The position numbers and the translations under genes are program-made. Shown here piece by piece: positions 1 through 7,706 of a DNA stretch of 53,557 nt (position 1 is its first letter; the number at the start of each line of letters is the position of its first letter). Source of the DNA: Micrococcales bacterium (GTDB lineage Bacteria > Actinomycetota > Actinomycetes > Actinomycetales > Microbacteriaceae); the NCBI GenBank assembly GCA_947489235.1, contig CANLDE010000003.1, forward strand, positions 1 through 53,557. Direction: 5' to 3'. The notes under the pieces are model-generated. The model did no database searches. It saw nothing but the letters and a program-made list of their open reading frames with translations, and was not told where the DNA came from.

Positions 1-468
1 GAAAGATTCCTTGTTAGAAACTCTGGTGCAGTTGCAGTGGTTGAAGGAGTTGGCGATCACGGTCTGGAATACATGACTGGAGGAACTGCAGTCATCCTAG
101 GTAGAACCGGTAAAAATCTTGCAGCTGGAATGTCAGGTGGAGTTGCTTACATTTACAAACTGCGAGCAGATCTGGTGAACCATAGCGCGCTAACTGACGG
201 TGAAATTGATTTACTTCCTCTCGATGATGCAGATACAGCAGTGCTACAGGCTTTGTTGATTAGACATGAACTTGAAACTGGTTCGAAGTTAGCTGCGAGA
301 TTGCTAGCCGAGTTCGAGGTGTCTGTAGGAGATTTCACTAAGGTTCTTCCTAGGGACTACGCAAACGTAAAGAAGATTCAAGCAGCTGCTGTCCTAAACG
401 GTGAAGATGTTGCAGGCGCTGCAGTTTGGCAAAGAATATTGGAGGTGAGCGCAAATGGCAGATCCTAG
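1..468 (+). CDS. gltB: Glutamate synthase large subunit, C-terminal end (partial)
   Basis: This is the 3' end of the NADPH-dependent glutamate synthase alpha chain, which makes two glutamates from glutamine and 2-oxoglutarate. The frame is open from base 1, so the gene starts upstream of the window; the methionine in the ORF track is an internal GTG codon. About 155 residues remain. They contain the end of the GXGXG beta-helix domain, with the family signature RFLVRNSGAVAVVEGVGDHG followed by EYMTGG, and then the variable C-terminal tail. The stop lies inside the start of gltD (14-base overlap), which fits the obligate alpha/beta complex. The assignment is firm; the glutaminase and FMN domains cannot be checked because they lie outside the window. 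Confidence 0.95.
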   Translation, partial: ERFLVRNSGAVAVVEGVGDHGLEYMTGGTAVILGRTGKNLAAGMSGGVAYIYKLRADLVNHSALTDGEIDLLPLDDADTAVLQALLIRHELETGSKLAARLLAEFEVSVGDFTKVLPRDYANVKKIQAAAVLNGEDVAGAAVWQRILEVSANGRS

Positions 469-1909
469 AGGTTTCCTAAAAGTCACAGAGCGAGAGACCG
501 CCAAGCGTCGTCCTATCGAAGTTCGTATCAAGGACTGGAAAGAAGTTTACGAGCCTACCGATCCAGCAGTACTGAAGAACCAAGCTGGTCGATGCATGGA
601 TTGTGGAATTGCGTTCTGTCATCAAGGATGCCCACTTGGTAACCTAATTCCGGAATGGAACGATCTAACCTGGCGTCAAGATGGCAAAAGCGCAATCGAA
701 AGATTGCACGCTACCAACAACTTTCCGGAGTTCACTGGAAAACTATGCCCAGCACCTTGCGAAAGCTCATGTGTATTAGGCATCAATCAACCAGCAGTGA
801 CTATCAAAGAGATTGAAGCATCAATTATTGAACAGGCCTTTGATAAAGGTTGGGTGCAGGCTCATGCTCCAGAGCGCATGACTGGTAAAACAGTTGCCAT
901 CGTTGGTTCTGGTCCTGCAGGTCTAGCTGCAGCTCAGCAACTAACCAGAGCAGGTCACACCGTTGCGGTGTACGAAAGAGATCAGCAGATTGGTGGACTT
1001 CTTCGATACGGTATTCCTGATTTCAAAATGGAAAAACACCACATCGATCGCCGACTTGAGCAGATGGAAGCTGAAGGTACACGATTCCGTACCGGAGTGA
1101 ACATCGGTACCGACATAACTTGGGATGACCTCTTTAGAAGGTATGAGGCAGTTCTTGTCGCCACAGGAGCTCCAAAGCCTCGAGATCTAAAGATTGAAGG
1201 CAGGGAACTAAAAGGTGTTCACTTTGCCATGGATTATCTAACCCAAGCTAACTGGACAGTAGCAGGCCAAGAAGTTGCTGATCAGATTGTTGCTAGCGGA
1301 AAGAAAGTGGTCATCTTAGGTGGCGGGGATACTGGAGCAGACTGCCTAGGAACCGCTACACGCCAAGGTGCAGTTTCTGTTACTACTTTGGCTATCGGCA
1401 ATCAACCACCTGCTGAGCGCAGTGAAAACCAACCATGGCCTACCTTCCCTAACCTGTTTGAAATTGCTAGTGCGCACGAAGAGTTTGGCGAGAGAAAATA
1501 TCTTGCTAACACAGTTCGATTCCTTGGCTCAGATGGTCAAGTTACTGGTATCGAGATCGCTGAGACAGAGTTCGTTGATGGCAGGAGAGTTCCGAGGCCA
1601 GGCACTGAGACTGTTATTGAAGCAGACCTAGTTCTTCTAGCTCTTGGCTTCACTGGTCCTGAAACTGCTATTGCTGTTGACTCACAGTCTTTGGAGACTG
1701 ACGAGAAAGCCAACCTGGCAAGAGATCAAAAGTATGCAACAAACGTTGATGGAGTTTTCGTGGCAGGAGATGCTGGTCGCGGAGCGAGCCTTATAGTTTG
1801 GGCGATTGCTGAAGGACGAGCAGCTGCGGCAGCAATTGATGAATACCTAGAGGGTTCTACCTCGTTGCCTGCGCCTGTAAAACCTAGCGACATCGGAATT
1901 CACGCCTAA
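455..1909 (+). CDS. gltD: Glutamate synthase small subunit (NADPH)
   Basis: This is the beta chain of glutamate synthase, which passes electrons from NADPH through FAD and iron-sulfur clusters to the large subunit. The 484-residue length is normal. Two cysteine clusters near the N-terminus (CMDCGIAFCHQGCP and CPAPCESSC) bind the 4Fe-4S centres. An FAD-binding Rossmann motif (VAIVGSGPAGLAAA) lies near residue 146 and an NADPH-binding motif (VVILGGGDTGAD) near residue 285. The C-terminal VFVAGDAGRGASL segment completes the FAD site. A strong Shine-Dalgarno, GGAGGTGAG, sits just before ATG 455 and fixes the start. It overlaps gltB by 14 bases, so the two are cotranscribed. Confidence 0.97.
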   Translation: MADPRGFLKVTERETAKRRPIEVRIKDWKEVYEPTDPAVLKNQAGRCMDCGIAFCHQGCPLGNLIPEWNDLTWRQDGKSAIERLHATNNFPEFTGKLCPAPCESSCVLGINQPAVTIKEIEASIIEQAFDKGWVQAHAPERMTGKTVAIVGSGPAGLAAAQQLTRAGHTVAVYERDQQIGGLLRYGIPDFKMEKHHIDRRLEQMEAEGTRFRTGVNIGTDITWDDLFRRYEAVLVATGAPKPRDLKIEGRELKGVHFAMDYLTQANWTVAGQEVADQIVASGKKVVILGGGDTGADCLGTATRQGAVSVTTLAIGNQPPAERSENQPWPTFPNLFEIASAHEEFGERKYLANTVRFLGSDGQVTGIEIAETEFVDGRRVPRPGTETVIEADLVLLALGFTGPETAIAVDSQSLETDEKANLARDQKYATNVDGVFVAGDAGRGASLIVWAIAEGRAAAAAIDEYLEGSTSLPAPVKPSDIGIHA

Positions 1910-1917
1910 CCGTTGGG

Positions 1918-1923
1918 TAGGCT
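1918..1923 (+). promoter_or_regulatory. Candidate -10 element for pyk
   Basis: TAGGCT lies nine bases after the gltD stop and about 30 bases before the pyk ATG. It matches the actinobacterial TANNNT -10 form and is identical to the hexamer before polA and coaE. No convincing -35 is visible. It would give pyk its own promoter with a leader of roughly 20-24 bases. Confidence 0.4.
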
Positions 1924-1953
1924 AGTCAAAGCATCACAAGTCAAAAGGAAAAT

Positions 1954-3396
1954 ATGAGACGCGCCAAAATCATTGCGACCCTAGGGCCGGCAGTATCCAC
2001 CTACGAATCAATCAAAGCAATTGTTGAAGCAGGTGTTGACGTCGCAAGAATGAACCTTAGCCACGGTAGCTATGACGTTCATGAGGGTCTCTACAAAATT
2101 GTCCGACAGGTAGCTAATGACCTGGATAAGCCAGTGGGAATCTTTGTTGACCTTCAAGGTCCAAAGATCAGGCTAGGCCGCTTTGCCGATGGACCTGTAA
2201 CTCTAACCAAAGGTGCTACCTTCACAATCACCATTGAAGATATTCAAGGCGATGTGAACATCTGCTCAACAACTTTCAAAGGTCTACCAGGCGATGTAAA
2301 TGTGGGCGATGTTCTCCTTATTGATGATGGCAAGGTTGGCCTTCGTGCCACCGCAGTTGACGATAAGTCAGTGACCACAGTTGTTGAAGTAGCAGGAGTA
2401 ATCAGTAACAACAAGGGCATCAACTTACCAGGTGTAGCAGTAAACGTTCCAGCTCTAAGTGAGAAGGATGAAGAAGACTTACGCTGGGGCATCCGTCTAG
2501 GTGTTGACATGATTGCGCTCTCTTTTGTTAGAAACGCATCCGACATCGTGCGTGTGCACGAGATCATGAAAGAGGAAGGTAAGTACCTTCCAGTTATCGC
2601 AAAGATTGAAAAGCCTCAGGCTGTCGAAGCGCTAGAGGAAATCATTGACGCATTTGACGGTGTGATGGTTGCCCGAGGTGATCTCGGTGTTGAACTTCCT
2701 TTCTGGCAGGTACCTCTGGTTCAAAAGAGAGCTGTTGAACTATCTAGAAGATGGGCAAAGCCAGTAATTGTGGCCACTCAGATGCTTGAATCAATGATCA
2801 CAGCTTCCAGGCCAACTAGAGCAGAAGCTAGCGACGTTGCAAACGCAGTACTTGATGGCGCTGACTGCTTGATGCTTTCAGGTGAAACATCCGTTGGTGA
2901 GTTCCCAGTTGAGACAGTTGCTGCTATGGCTAGCATCATCAAGTCCACAGAAGAAAACGGTTTAGGTAGGATTCCACCGCTTGGCACCAAACCACACACT
3001 CACGGCGGGGCGGTTACTCTCGCAGCTGCTGAGATTGCAGAACTACTTGGTTCTAAATACATCTGTGTGTTCACAGAAAGTGGCGACTCGCTAAGACGAG
3101 TTTCAAGACTTCGTCATGAGATCCCTACTATCGCCTTCACCCCTTCAGAGGATACTCGAAGACGTCTGTCATTGGTCTGGGGCTCAAATGTGCACTTAGT
3201 TGAAGAGGTAAAGCACACCGACGAGATGATGCACCAGGTTGACGAGATTCTAATCGGCAAAGGATTAGCCAAGATCGGCGATGAGGTTGTTGTGGTAGCT
3301 GGAACTCCACCTGGCATCCCTGGTTCGACAAACTCGCTTAGAGTGCATCGAGTTGGAGATGCTATCAACGGAGCAGCTCCGGCGTACGCCAGATAA
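1954..3396 (+). CDS. pyk: Pyruvate kinase
   Basis: Pyruvate kinase transfers phosphate from phosphoenolpyruvate to ADP in the last step of glycolysis. The protein has 480 residues, as expected for bacterial Pyk. The N-terminal RRAKIIATLGPA and MNLSHGSYDVH segments hold substrate- and cation-binding residues. The catalytic barrel shows IAKIEKPQAVE and the signature VMVARGDLGVELP, followed by KPVIVATQMLESMI. The C-terminal allosteric domain is complete. The start ATG follows AAAAGGAAAA. A strong hairpin terminator follows within seven bases of the stop. Adjacency to gltBD links amino-acid nitrogen and carbon metabolism and recalls the pyk-pdtaR-polA-rpsA order of Mycobacterium. Confidence 0.97.
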   Translation: MRRAKIIATLGPAVSTYESIKAIVEAGVDVARMNLSHGSYDVHEGLYKIVRQVANDLDKPVGIFVDLQGPKIRLGRFADGPVTLTKGATFTITIEDIQGDVNICSTTFKGLPGDVNVGDVLLIDDGKVGLRATAVDDKSVTTVVEVAGVISNNKGINLPGVAVNVPALSEKDEEDLRWGIRLGVDMIALSFVRNASDIVRVHEIMKEEGKYLPVIAKIEKPQAVEALEEIIDAFDGVMVARGDLGVELPFWQVPLVQKRAVELSRRWAKPVIVATQMLESMITASRPTRAEASDVANAVLDGADCLMLSGETSVGEFPVETVAAMASIIKSTEENGLGRIPPLGTKPHTHGGAVTLAAAEIAELLGSKYICVFTESGDSLRRVSRLRHEIPTIAFTPSEDTRRRLSLVWGSNVHLVEEVKHTDEMMHQVDEILIGKGLAKIGDEVVVVAGTPPGIPGSTNSLRVHRVGDAINGAAPAYAR

Positions 3397-3402
3397 AGAA
3401 AT

Positions 3403-3430
3403 AACCCCCAAGAAATTTGGGGGTTTTATC
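3403..3430 (+). terminator. Bidirectional intrinsic terminator between pyk and tRNA-Leu
   Basis: AACCCCCAA pairs with TTGGGGGTT around a five-base loop (9 bp stem), and TTTTATCTTT follows on the plus strand. On the minus strand the stem is followed by TTATTTCTTT. It can therefore end pyk from the left and the tRNA-Leu transcript from the right. Confidence 0.9.
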
Positions 3431-3432
3431 TT

Positions 3433-3518
3433 TGGTGCCGAAGGTGGGAGTCGAACCCACACGCCCTTTCGAGCAAAGCATTTTGAGTGCTCCGCGTCTG
3501 CCATTTCGCCACTTCGGC
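3433..3518 (-). tRNA. tRNA-Leu (anticodon CAA), 3' CCA encoded
   Basis: On the minus strand the 7 bp acceptor stem is GCCGAAG/CTTCGGC. The anticodon arm GAGCA-CTCAAAA-TGCTT exposes CAA, which reads UUG leucine codons. The long variable arm (about 15 bases) and the T arm GTGGG-TTCGACT-CCCAC give a class II tRNA of 86 nucleotides. The final CCA is encoded, after discriminator A, as leucine tRNAs require. It points toward pyk and shares its terminator. Confidence 0.95.
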
Positions 3519-3568
3519 TTGTAACGAAGAAAAGTCTAAACCATTCCAGAGATTTGCGTTTATCCCAG

Positions 3569-3574
3569 TATTGT
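3569..3574 (+). promoter_or_regulatory. Candidate -10 for a leaderless pdtaR transcript
   Basis: TATTGT ends seven bases before the ATG at 3582, and there is no Shine-Dalgarno in front of that ATG. Transcription starting 7-8 bases downstream of this hexamer would begin at the start codon. No clear -35 is seen. Confidence 0.4.
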
Positions 3575-3581
3575 AAAAACT

Positions 3582-4175
3582 ATGGATACTCCAACTACAA
3601 CCCTGCCTAGAGTAGTTGTCGCTGAAGACGAGGCGATCATCCGCTTAGACATTGTCGAAACCTTGAAAGAGTCAGGCTTTGATGTAGTCGGTCAAGCTGG
3701 TGATGGGGCAGAAGCAGTCCGATTGGCCCTTGAACTAAAGCCCAACCTTGTGCTGATGGACATAAAGATGCCTGGCACTGACGGTTTGCAGGCAGCTGAG
3801 GTTCTTGCTGAGCACAATCTTCCCGTAGTCTTGCTGACCGCATTCAGCTCTCCAGATCTAGTGGAACGAGCAAGCGCAGCTGGGGTGTTCAGTTATGTAG
3901 TGAAGCCTTTTAATCCAAGCAATCTGATTCCTGCATTGCGTATTGCTTTATCTCTGCACGAGCGAATGACAACTGCCGCTAATGAGGTAGATGAGATCAC
4001 CGAAAAGCTTGAAACCAGAAAATTGGTTGATAGAGCTAAAGGTCTACTAACCGAGAAGATGAAGCTCAATGAGCCAGAAGCTTTTCGATGGATTCAGAAA
4101 GCGTCTATGGACAGACGTTTATCCATGAAGCAAGTGGCACAAACTGTAATTGAACAGTTGGCTGAGAAGAACTAG
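3582..4175 (+). CDS. pdtaR: Response regulator with ANTAR RNA-binding domain (PdtaR-like)
   Basis: This looks like the actinobacterial PdtaR family (Rv1626 in Mycobacterium), a response regulator that acts on RNA as an antiterminator instead of on DNA. Residues 10-125 form a receiver domain with the acidic pair in VVVAEDEAIIRLD, the phospho-acceptor aspartate in LVLMDIKMPGTDG, and the conserved lysine in VVKPFNP. After a short coiled linker, residues 135-195 match an ANTAR domain (RKLVDRAKGLLTEKMKLNEPEAFRWIQ...). In the family the partner is the histidine kinase PdtaS; none is encoded here. The position just upstream of polA and rpsA matches mycobacterial order. The final codon interlocks with the convergent thioesterase gene. 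Confidence 0.92.
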   Translation: MDTPTTTLPRVVVAEDEAIIRLDIVETLKESGFDVVGQAGDGAEAVRLALELKPNLVLMDIKMPGTDGLQAAEVLAEHNLPVVLLTAFSSPDLVERASAAGVFSYVVKPFNPSNLIPALRIALSLHERMTTAANEVDEITEKLETRKLVDRAKGLLTEKMKLNEPEAFRWIQKASMDRRLSMKQVAQTVIEQLAEKN

Positions 4176-4591
4176 CGGTTATCCCTTAGAAAATTTGTAA
4201 TACGAATTGTTGACAACCGGTTACCCTTGTCATCGTCCACCGTTACCTCGTGGGTTGCTAGGTTGCGACCGATGTTGATAGCTCTGGCAGTTGCTGTAAT
4301 AAGACCCTCTGTGCAACTTTTAGTATGAGAGGCGTTGATTTCGATACCCACTGCATGTCTATCTGGTCCAGCGGCCAGTGTTGCACACATGCTGCCTAAA
4401 GTTTCAGCAAGAACAACATATGCTCCACCATGCACAATGCCTCGAGGTTGCTTGTTGCCTTCAGCGGGCATGGTTGCTACCCCGTGGGTGCCGTTCATGG
4501 AAACAATCTTGATTCCCATCCGATCGGCAAGTTCGCCTAGACCGCGCTTTTCGATCCAGTCAGCCATCTCGGGGCTTAGTTCTGAAGACAT
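4172..4591 (-). CDS. Hotdog-fold thioesterase, PaaI/YbgC-like
   Basis: This 139-residue protein belongs to the PaaI-type hotdog thioesterases, which hydrolyse acyl- or aroyl-CoA esters. The core motif GIVHGGAYVVLAETLGS is the hotdog helix with the HGG loop and a catalytic-position acidic residue. The DRHAVGIEINASHTKSC strand and the C-terminal beta strands complete a single domain. The physiological substrate cannot be read from the sequence. The gene is convergent to pdtaR (shared CTAG stop tetranucleotide) and divergent from polA, a placement also seen in other actinobacteria. The start codon is ATG at 4591. Confidence 0.85.
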   Translation of the reverse strand: MSSELSPEMADWIEKRGLGELADRMGIKIVSMNGTHGVATMPAEGNKQPRGIVHGGAYVVLAETLGSMCATLAAGPDRHAVGIEINASHTKSCTEGLITATARAINIGRNLATHEVTVDDDKGNRLSTIRITNFLRDNR

Positions 4592-4636
4592 AATTACCTC
4601 TTAGCCCAGTTAGCGAGTGTTTCACTTAGGTCAAGT

Positions 4637-4642
4637 TAGGCT
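4637..4642 (+). promoter_or_regulatory. Candidate -10 for a leaderless polA transcript
   Basis: TAGGCT is followed by exactly six bases (ATTGAA) and then the polA ATG at 4649. No Shine-Dalgarno is present. The spacing places the expected transcription start at the A of the ATG. coaE and uvrA show the same spacing. Confidence 0.5.
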
Positions 4643-4648
4643 ATTGAA

Positions 4649-7315
4649 ATGACCAAGACCAAGCCTACTCTTTTGCTCATTGATGGTCACTCTTTGGCTT
4701 TCAGAGCGTTCTATGCTCTATCACCGGATGCCTTTAAGACACCTGATGGTCAACATACCAACGCAGTGCACGGATTCATTTCCATGATGCTAAACATCTT
4801 GCAGAACGAGAAGCCAACACATCTAGCTGTCGCCTTCGATCTTTCACGTCATTCATTTCGCACAGAAGAGTACCCAGAATACAAAGGCACTAGAGGGGAA
4901 ACTCCACCTGAGTTCAATGGCCAGACCGAACTGCTGACTGAAGCTTTAGCAGCCATGAACATCTTGACCCTTACTCGTGAGAACTATGAGGCTGATGATG
5001 TTATCGCTAGCCTCGCCGATCAAGGGGCCGCTGCTGGATACAAAGTTCTGATTGTCTCTGGTGATAGAGACACTTTCCAACTGATTCAAGACGATGTCAC
5101 AATTCTTTACCCTGTCAAAGGGGTTATGAACCTGGCGCGTATGACTGATGAAGCTGTACTTGAGAAGTATGGAATTCACGCTAAGCAATACCCAGATCTA
5201 GCAGCTCTAGTTGGTGAAACATCGGATAACCTGCCAGGAGTTCCAGGTGTCGGTCCAAAGACAGCAGCTAAGTGGTTACAGCAGTTCGGCGATCTCTCAG
5301 GTGTCCTAGCAGCACAGAATGACATCCCGGGCAAAGTGGGAGAGAGCCTTCGTGAACATCAGCAGTTAGCTGTTCGAAACAGAAGACTCAATCACTTAGT
5401 TCGTGACCTCGATTGCGGATACACATTTGATGCCTTCGCGATGAAGCCAGTCAATGAAACTGCGGTGCGCAACGCTTTTACAAAAATGCATTTCAGATCT
5501 TTGCTGGAAAGAGTGTTACGTGGCCTTGGTGTTGCTGAGGGAAGTAAGCCAGCAGCTGAAATCAAAGCTGTAGAGCAAGAGGTAGTGGAAGAAGTAGCTA
5601 CAAGAGTAGAGCTACTGATGCCAAAAGAGGCTAATACCAAAGCGGAAGCTTTAGCGAAAATCTACTCATCACCTAAACCAAGCGCTGTGTTTTTTGATTT
5701 CGGGGATGAGAGCATCCTTGGTGCCGGTATCGCCAACCAAGGCGCAAGAACATCGCTTTCCTTTAAAGAGTTCGACAAAGATTTCTACGCTTGGCTCTCT
5801 GCTGCCCAGCCCAAGATCGTGTTCAATGCCAAGGCAGCTGAACGAGCTCTCCTAGGTACAGGTAAGAAATTAGATGGTGTAGTTGATGACCCAATGCTTA
5901 TGGCATACATCGATAATCCACTGCGAAGAGGCTTCGAAGCTGAAGCCCTTGTCGCTGAGTATTTAGGTGTTCAGTTGGAGACTGAATCCGAGGAAGAACT
6001 TGTTCAACCGGAGAGGGATCTATCCTCTTTGGCTTGGCATGTCTTCCAACTCAATCAGGCACTAACAAGTGTCCTAGAGAAGTCAAAACAGACTGATGTG
6101 TATAATCAGGTTGAATTGGCTTCAAGTAACCCGTTAGCCAAAATGGAACACACTGGCATAACAGTTGACGTTGCAGGGTTAGCCAAGTTAGTTAAGAGAC
6201 TCGACACAGAGATAACCAAGATTGCAAATGATTGTTTCGAAATTATTGACAAGGAAATCAACTTAGCCTCGCCTAAACAATTGCAAACTGTTTTGTTTGA
6301 AGATCTAGGTATGGCAGGTACCAGCAAGGTTAAAACTGGTTTCTCAACTAACGCTGAAGCTTTGACAACTCTCTTTGAACAGAACGGGCACCCGTTCCTT
6401 GAGAAACTGCTGGCTCACCGTGAAGTAACCAAGATTCGACAGATTGTTGAAACTATAAGCAAATCTGTTGGTACTGACTCTCGCATCCACACAACCTATG
6501 TTCAGACAGGAACTTCCACAGGAAGACTCTCGTCTGAGAACCCAAACTTACAGAACATTCCGGTTAGAAGCGACAGAGGAAGACTAATCAGAGATGCCTT
6601 CATCGTTGGCGAAGATTTCGAAACTTTGTTAACTGCAGACTATTCGCAAATTGAAATGCGCATTCTTGCTCATCTAAGCCAGGATGAAGGTTTGATTGAA
6701 GCTTTCAAGTCAGGTGAGGATCTACACAAGTTTGTTGGTTCAAGAATCTATGGTGTCCCGCCTGCTGAGGTAACCGGAGCAATGCGTTCCAAGGTCAAGG
6801 CGATGTCTTATGGACTTGTCTACGGGCTAAGCGAATATGGTTTAGCCAAACAACTGAGAATAACTAACGCGGATGCTAAGCAACTAATGGCCGATTACTT
6901 TGACCGCTTTGGTGGAGTTAGAAGATATCTCAGCGAAGTAGTCGAAGAAGCCAAGCTCCGCGGCTACACAGAAACCATTGCTGGTCGACGAAGACCATTC
7001 CCTGACCTCCAAAGCAAGATTTTTGCGGTCAAGGAGAACGCTAGGCGAGCAGCGCTAAATGCACCGATCCAGGGCACTGCCGCTGACATCATGAAGACAG
7101 CCATGATCAATGTCGATAAGGCATTGGTCAAGGCCAAGGTCAAAAGCCGCATTCTTCTTCAGGTGCACGATGAGTTAGTGATCGAGGTAGCCAAGGGCGA
7201 GCTTGCCAAAGTTCAAGAACTAGTGATTCAGGGCATGACTGAGGCTGCCACACTGGCAGTTCCGCTAGATGTCAGCGTTGGTATTGGTAAGAGCTGGGAT
7301 GAGGCTGCTCACTAA
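4649..7315 (+). CDS. polA: DNA polymerase I
   Basis: DNA polymerase I fills repair gaps and removes Okazaki primers. Residues 1-300 are the 5'-3' exonuclease (LLLIDGHSLAFRAFYAL, SGDRDTFQLI and an HhH stretch GVPGVGPKTAAKWL). Residues about 320-500 hold a 3'-5' exonuclease-like fold that is degenerate: the position of the DxE pair reads FDFGDES, so proofreading is probably lost, as in many actinobacterial enzymes. The polymerase domain is intact, with motif A DYSQIEMR (Asp664), motif B RSKVKAMSYGLVYG (Lys715, Tyr721) and motif C VHDE (Asp841). The length of 888 residues is typical. The stop overlaps the HPr start by one base (TAATG). A leaderless start is likely. Confidence 0.97.
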   Translation: MTKTKPTLLLIDGHSLAFRAFYALSPDAFKTPDGQHTNAVHGFISMMLNILQNEKPTHLAVAFDLSRHSFRTEEYPEYKGTRGETPPEFNGQTELLTEALAAMNILTLTRENYEADDVIASLADQGAAAGYKVLIVSGDRDTFQLIQDDVTILYPVKGVMNLARMTDEAVLEKYGIHAKQYPDLAALVGETSDNLPGVPGVGPKTAAKWLQQFGDLSGVLAAQNDIPGKVGESLREHQQLAVRNRRLNHLVRDLDCGYTFDAFAMKPVNETAVRNAFTKMHFRSLLERVLRGLGVAEGSKPAAEIKAVEQEVVEEVATRVELLMPKEANTKAEALAKIYSSPKPSAVFFDFGDESILGAGIANQGARTSLSFKEFDKDFYAWLSAAQPKIVFNAKAAERALLGTGKKLDGVVDDPMLMAYIDNPLRRGFEAEALVAEYLGVQLETESEEELVQPERDLSSLAWHVFQLNQALTSVLEKSKQTDVYNQVELASSNPLAKMEHTGITVDVAGLAKLVKRLDTEITKIANDCFEIIDKEINLASPKQLQTVLFEDLGMAGTSKVKTGFSTNAEALTTLFEQNGHPFLEKLLAHREVTKIRQIVETISKSVGTDSRIHTTYVQTGTSTGRLSSENPNLQNIPVRSDRGRLIRDAFIVGEDFETLLTADYSQIEMRILAHLSQDEGLIEAFKSGEDLHKFVGSRIYGVPPAEVTGAMRSKVKAMSYGLVYGLSEYGLAKQLRITNADAKQLMADYFDRFGGVRRYLSEVVEEAKLRGYTETIAGRRRPFPDLQSKIFAVKENARRAALNAPIQGTAADIMKTAMINVDKALVKAKVKSRILLQVHDELVIEVAKGELAKVQELVIQGMTEAATLAVPLDVSVGIGKSWDEAAH

Positions 7316-7581
7316 TGGTCAAGGGCAGTGTGGTTGTGGGCACAGAGGTAGGGTTGCATGCCAGACCGGCCGCTGATTTTGTCAGGTTGGCCTCGCTAAG
7401 TGGTCACCAGGTGAACATCTCTAATCGGGTTGGTAAAAAGGCTGTAGGGACCAGCATTCTGGGGGTTCTTAGCCTTGGTGCTAAATATGGGGAAGAACTC
7501 GTTATCGAGGTTGATGGCCCTGATGAAGCTAAGGTCCTTGAGGCTCTAATCGCCGTTGTTTCGGGTCAAAAGAGCGTATAG
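7315..7581 (+). CDS. ptsH: HPr-family phosphocarrier protein
   Basis: This is an 88-residue HPr, the small protein that relays phosphate from enzyme I to sugar-specific EII proteins of the PTS. The active-site histidine is His15 in VGLHARPAA, with Arg17 next to it. The regulatory serine region is GTSILGVLSLGA (Ser47, equivalent to Ser46), so kinase control of the HPr(Ser) type is structurally possible. It starts within the polA stop (TAATG) and is probably translated by coupling. No enzyme I or EII gene occurs in the window, so whether it serves sugar uptake or only regulation is open. Confidence 0.9.
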   Translation: MVKGSVVVGTEVGLHARPAADFVRLASLSGHQVNISNRVGKKAVGTSILGVLSLGAKYGEELVIEVDGPDEAKVLEALIAVVSGQKSV

Positions 7582-7640
7582 ACTTTCCAAAGGTCCATTT
7601 TTGGGCCTAAACAAATCCAGTCCAAGTTCAATTGTTGTGA

Positions 7641-7660
7641 GTTGCTGCGCCTGTAGCGAC
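7641..7660 (+). other. Small hairpin in the rpsA upstream region
   Basis: GTTGCT and AGCGAC form a 6 bp stem (one G-U pair) around an eight-base loop, about 47 bases before the rpsA start. It lacks a T tract, so it does not look like a terminator. A role in rpsA expression is only a possibility. Confidence 0.2.
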
Positions 7661-7706
7661 AAATGGTAATTGGCCCGAGTAAAAACAAGATCGAGATATC
7701 CTCTCT

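Noticed and set aside
3353-3610. 85-residue plus-strand ORF
   Set aside because: It runs across the pyk end, a terminator and the tRNA-Leu gene.
7588-7609. Hairpin AGGTCC/GGGCCT after the HPr gene as a terminator
   Set aside because: It has no T tract on the plus strand after the stem and includes a G-T pair; too weak to call.
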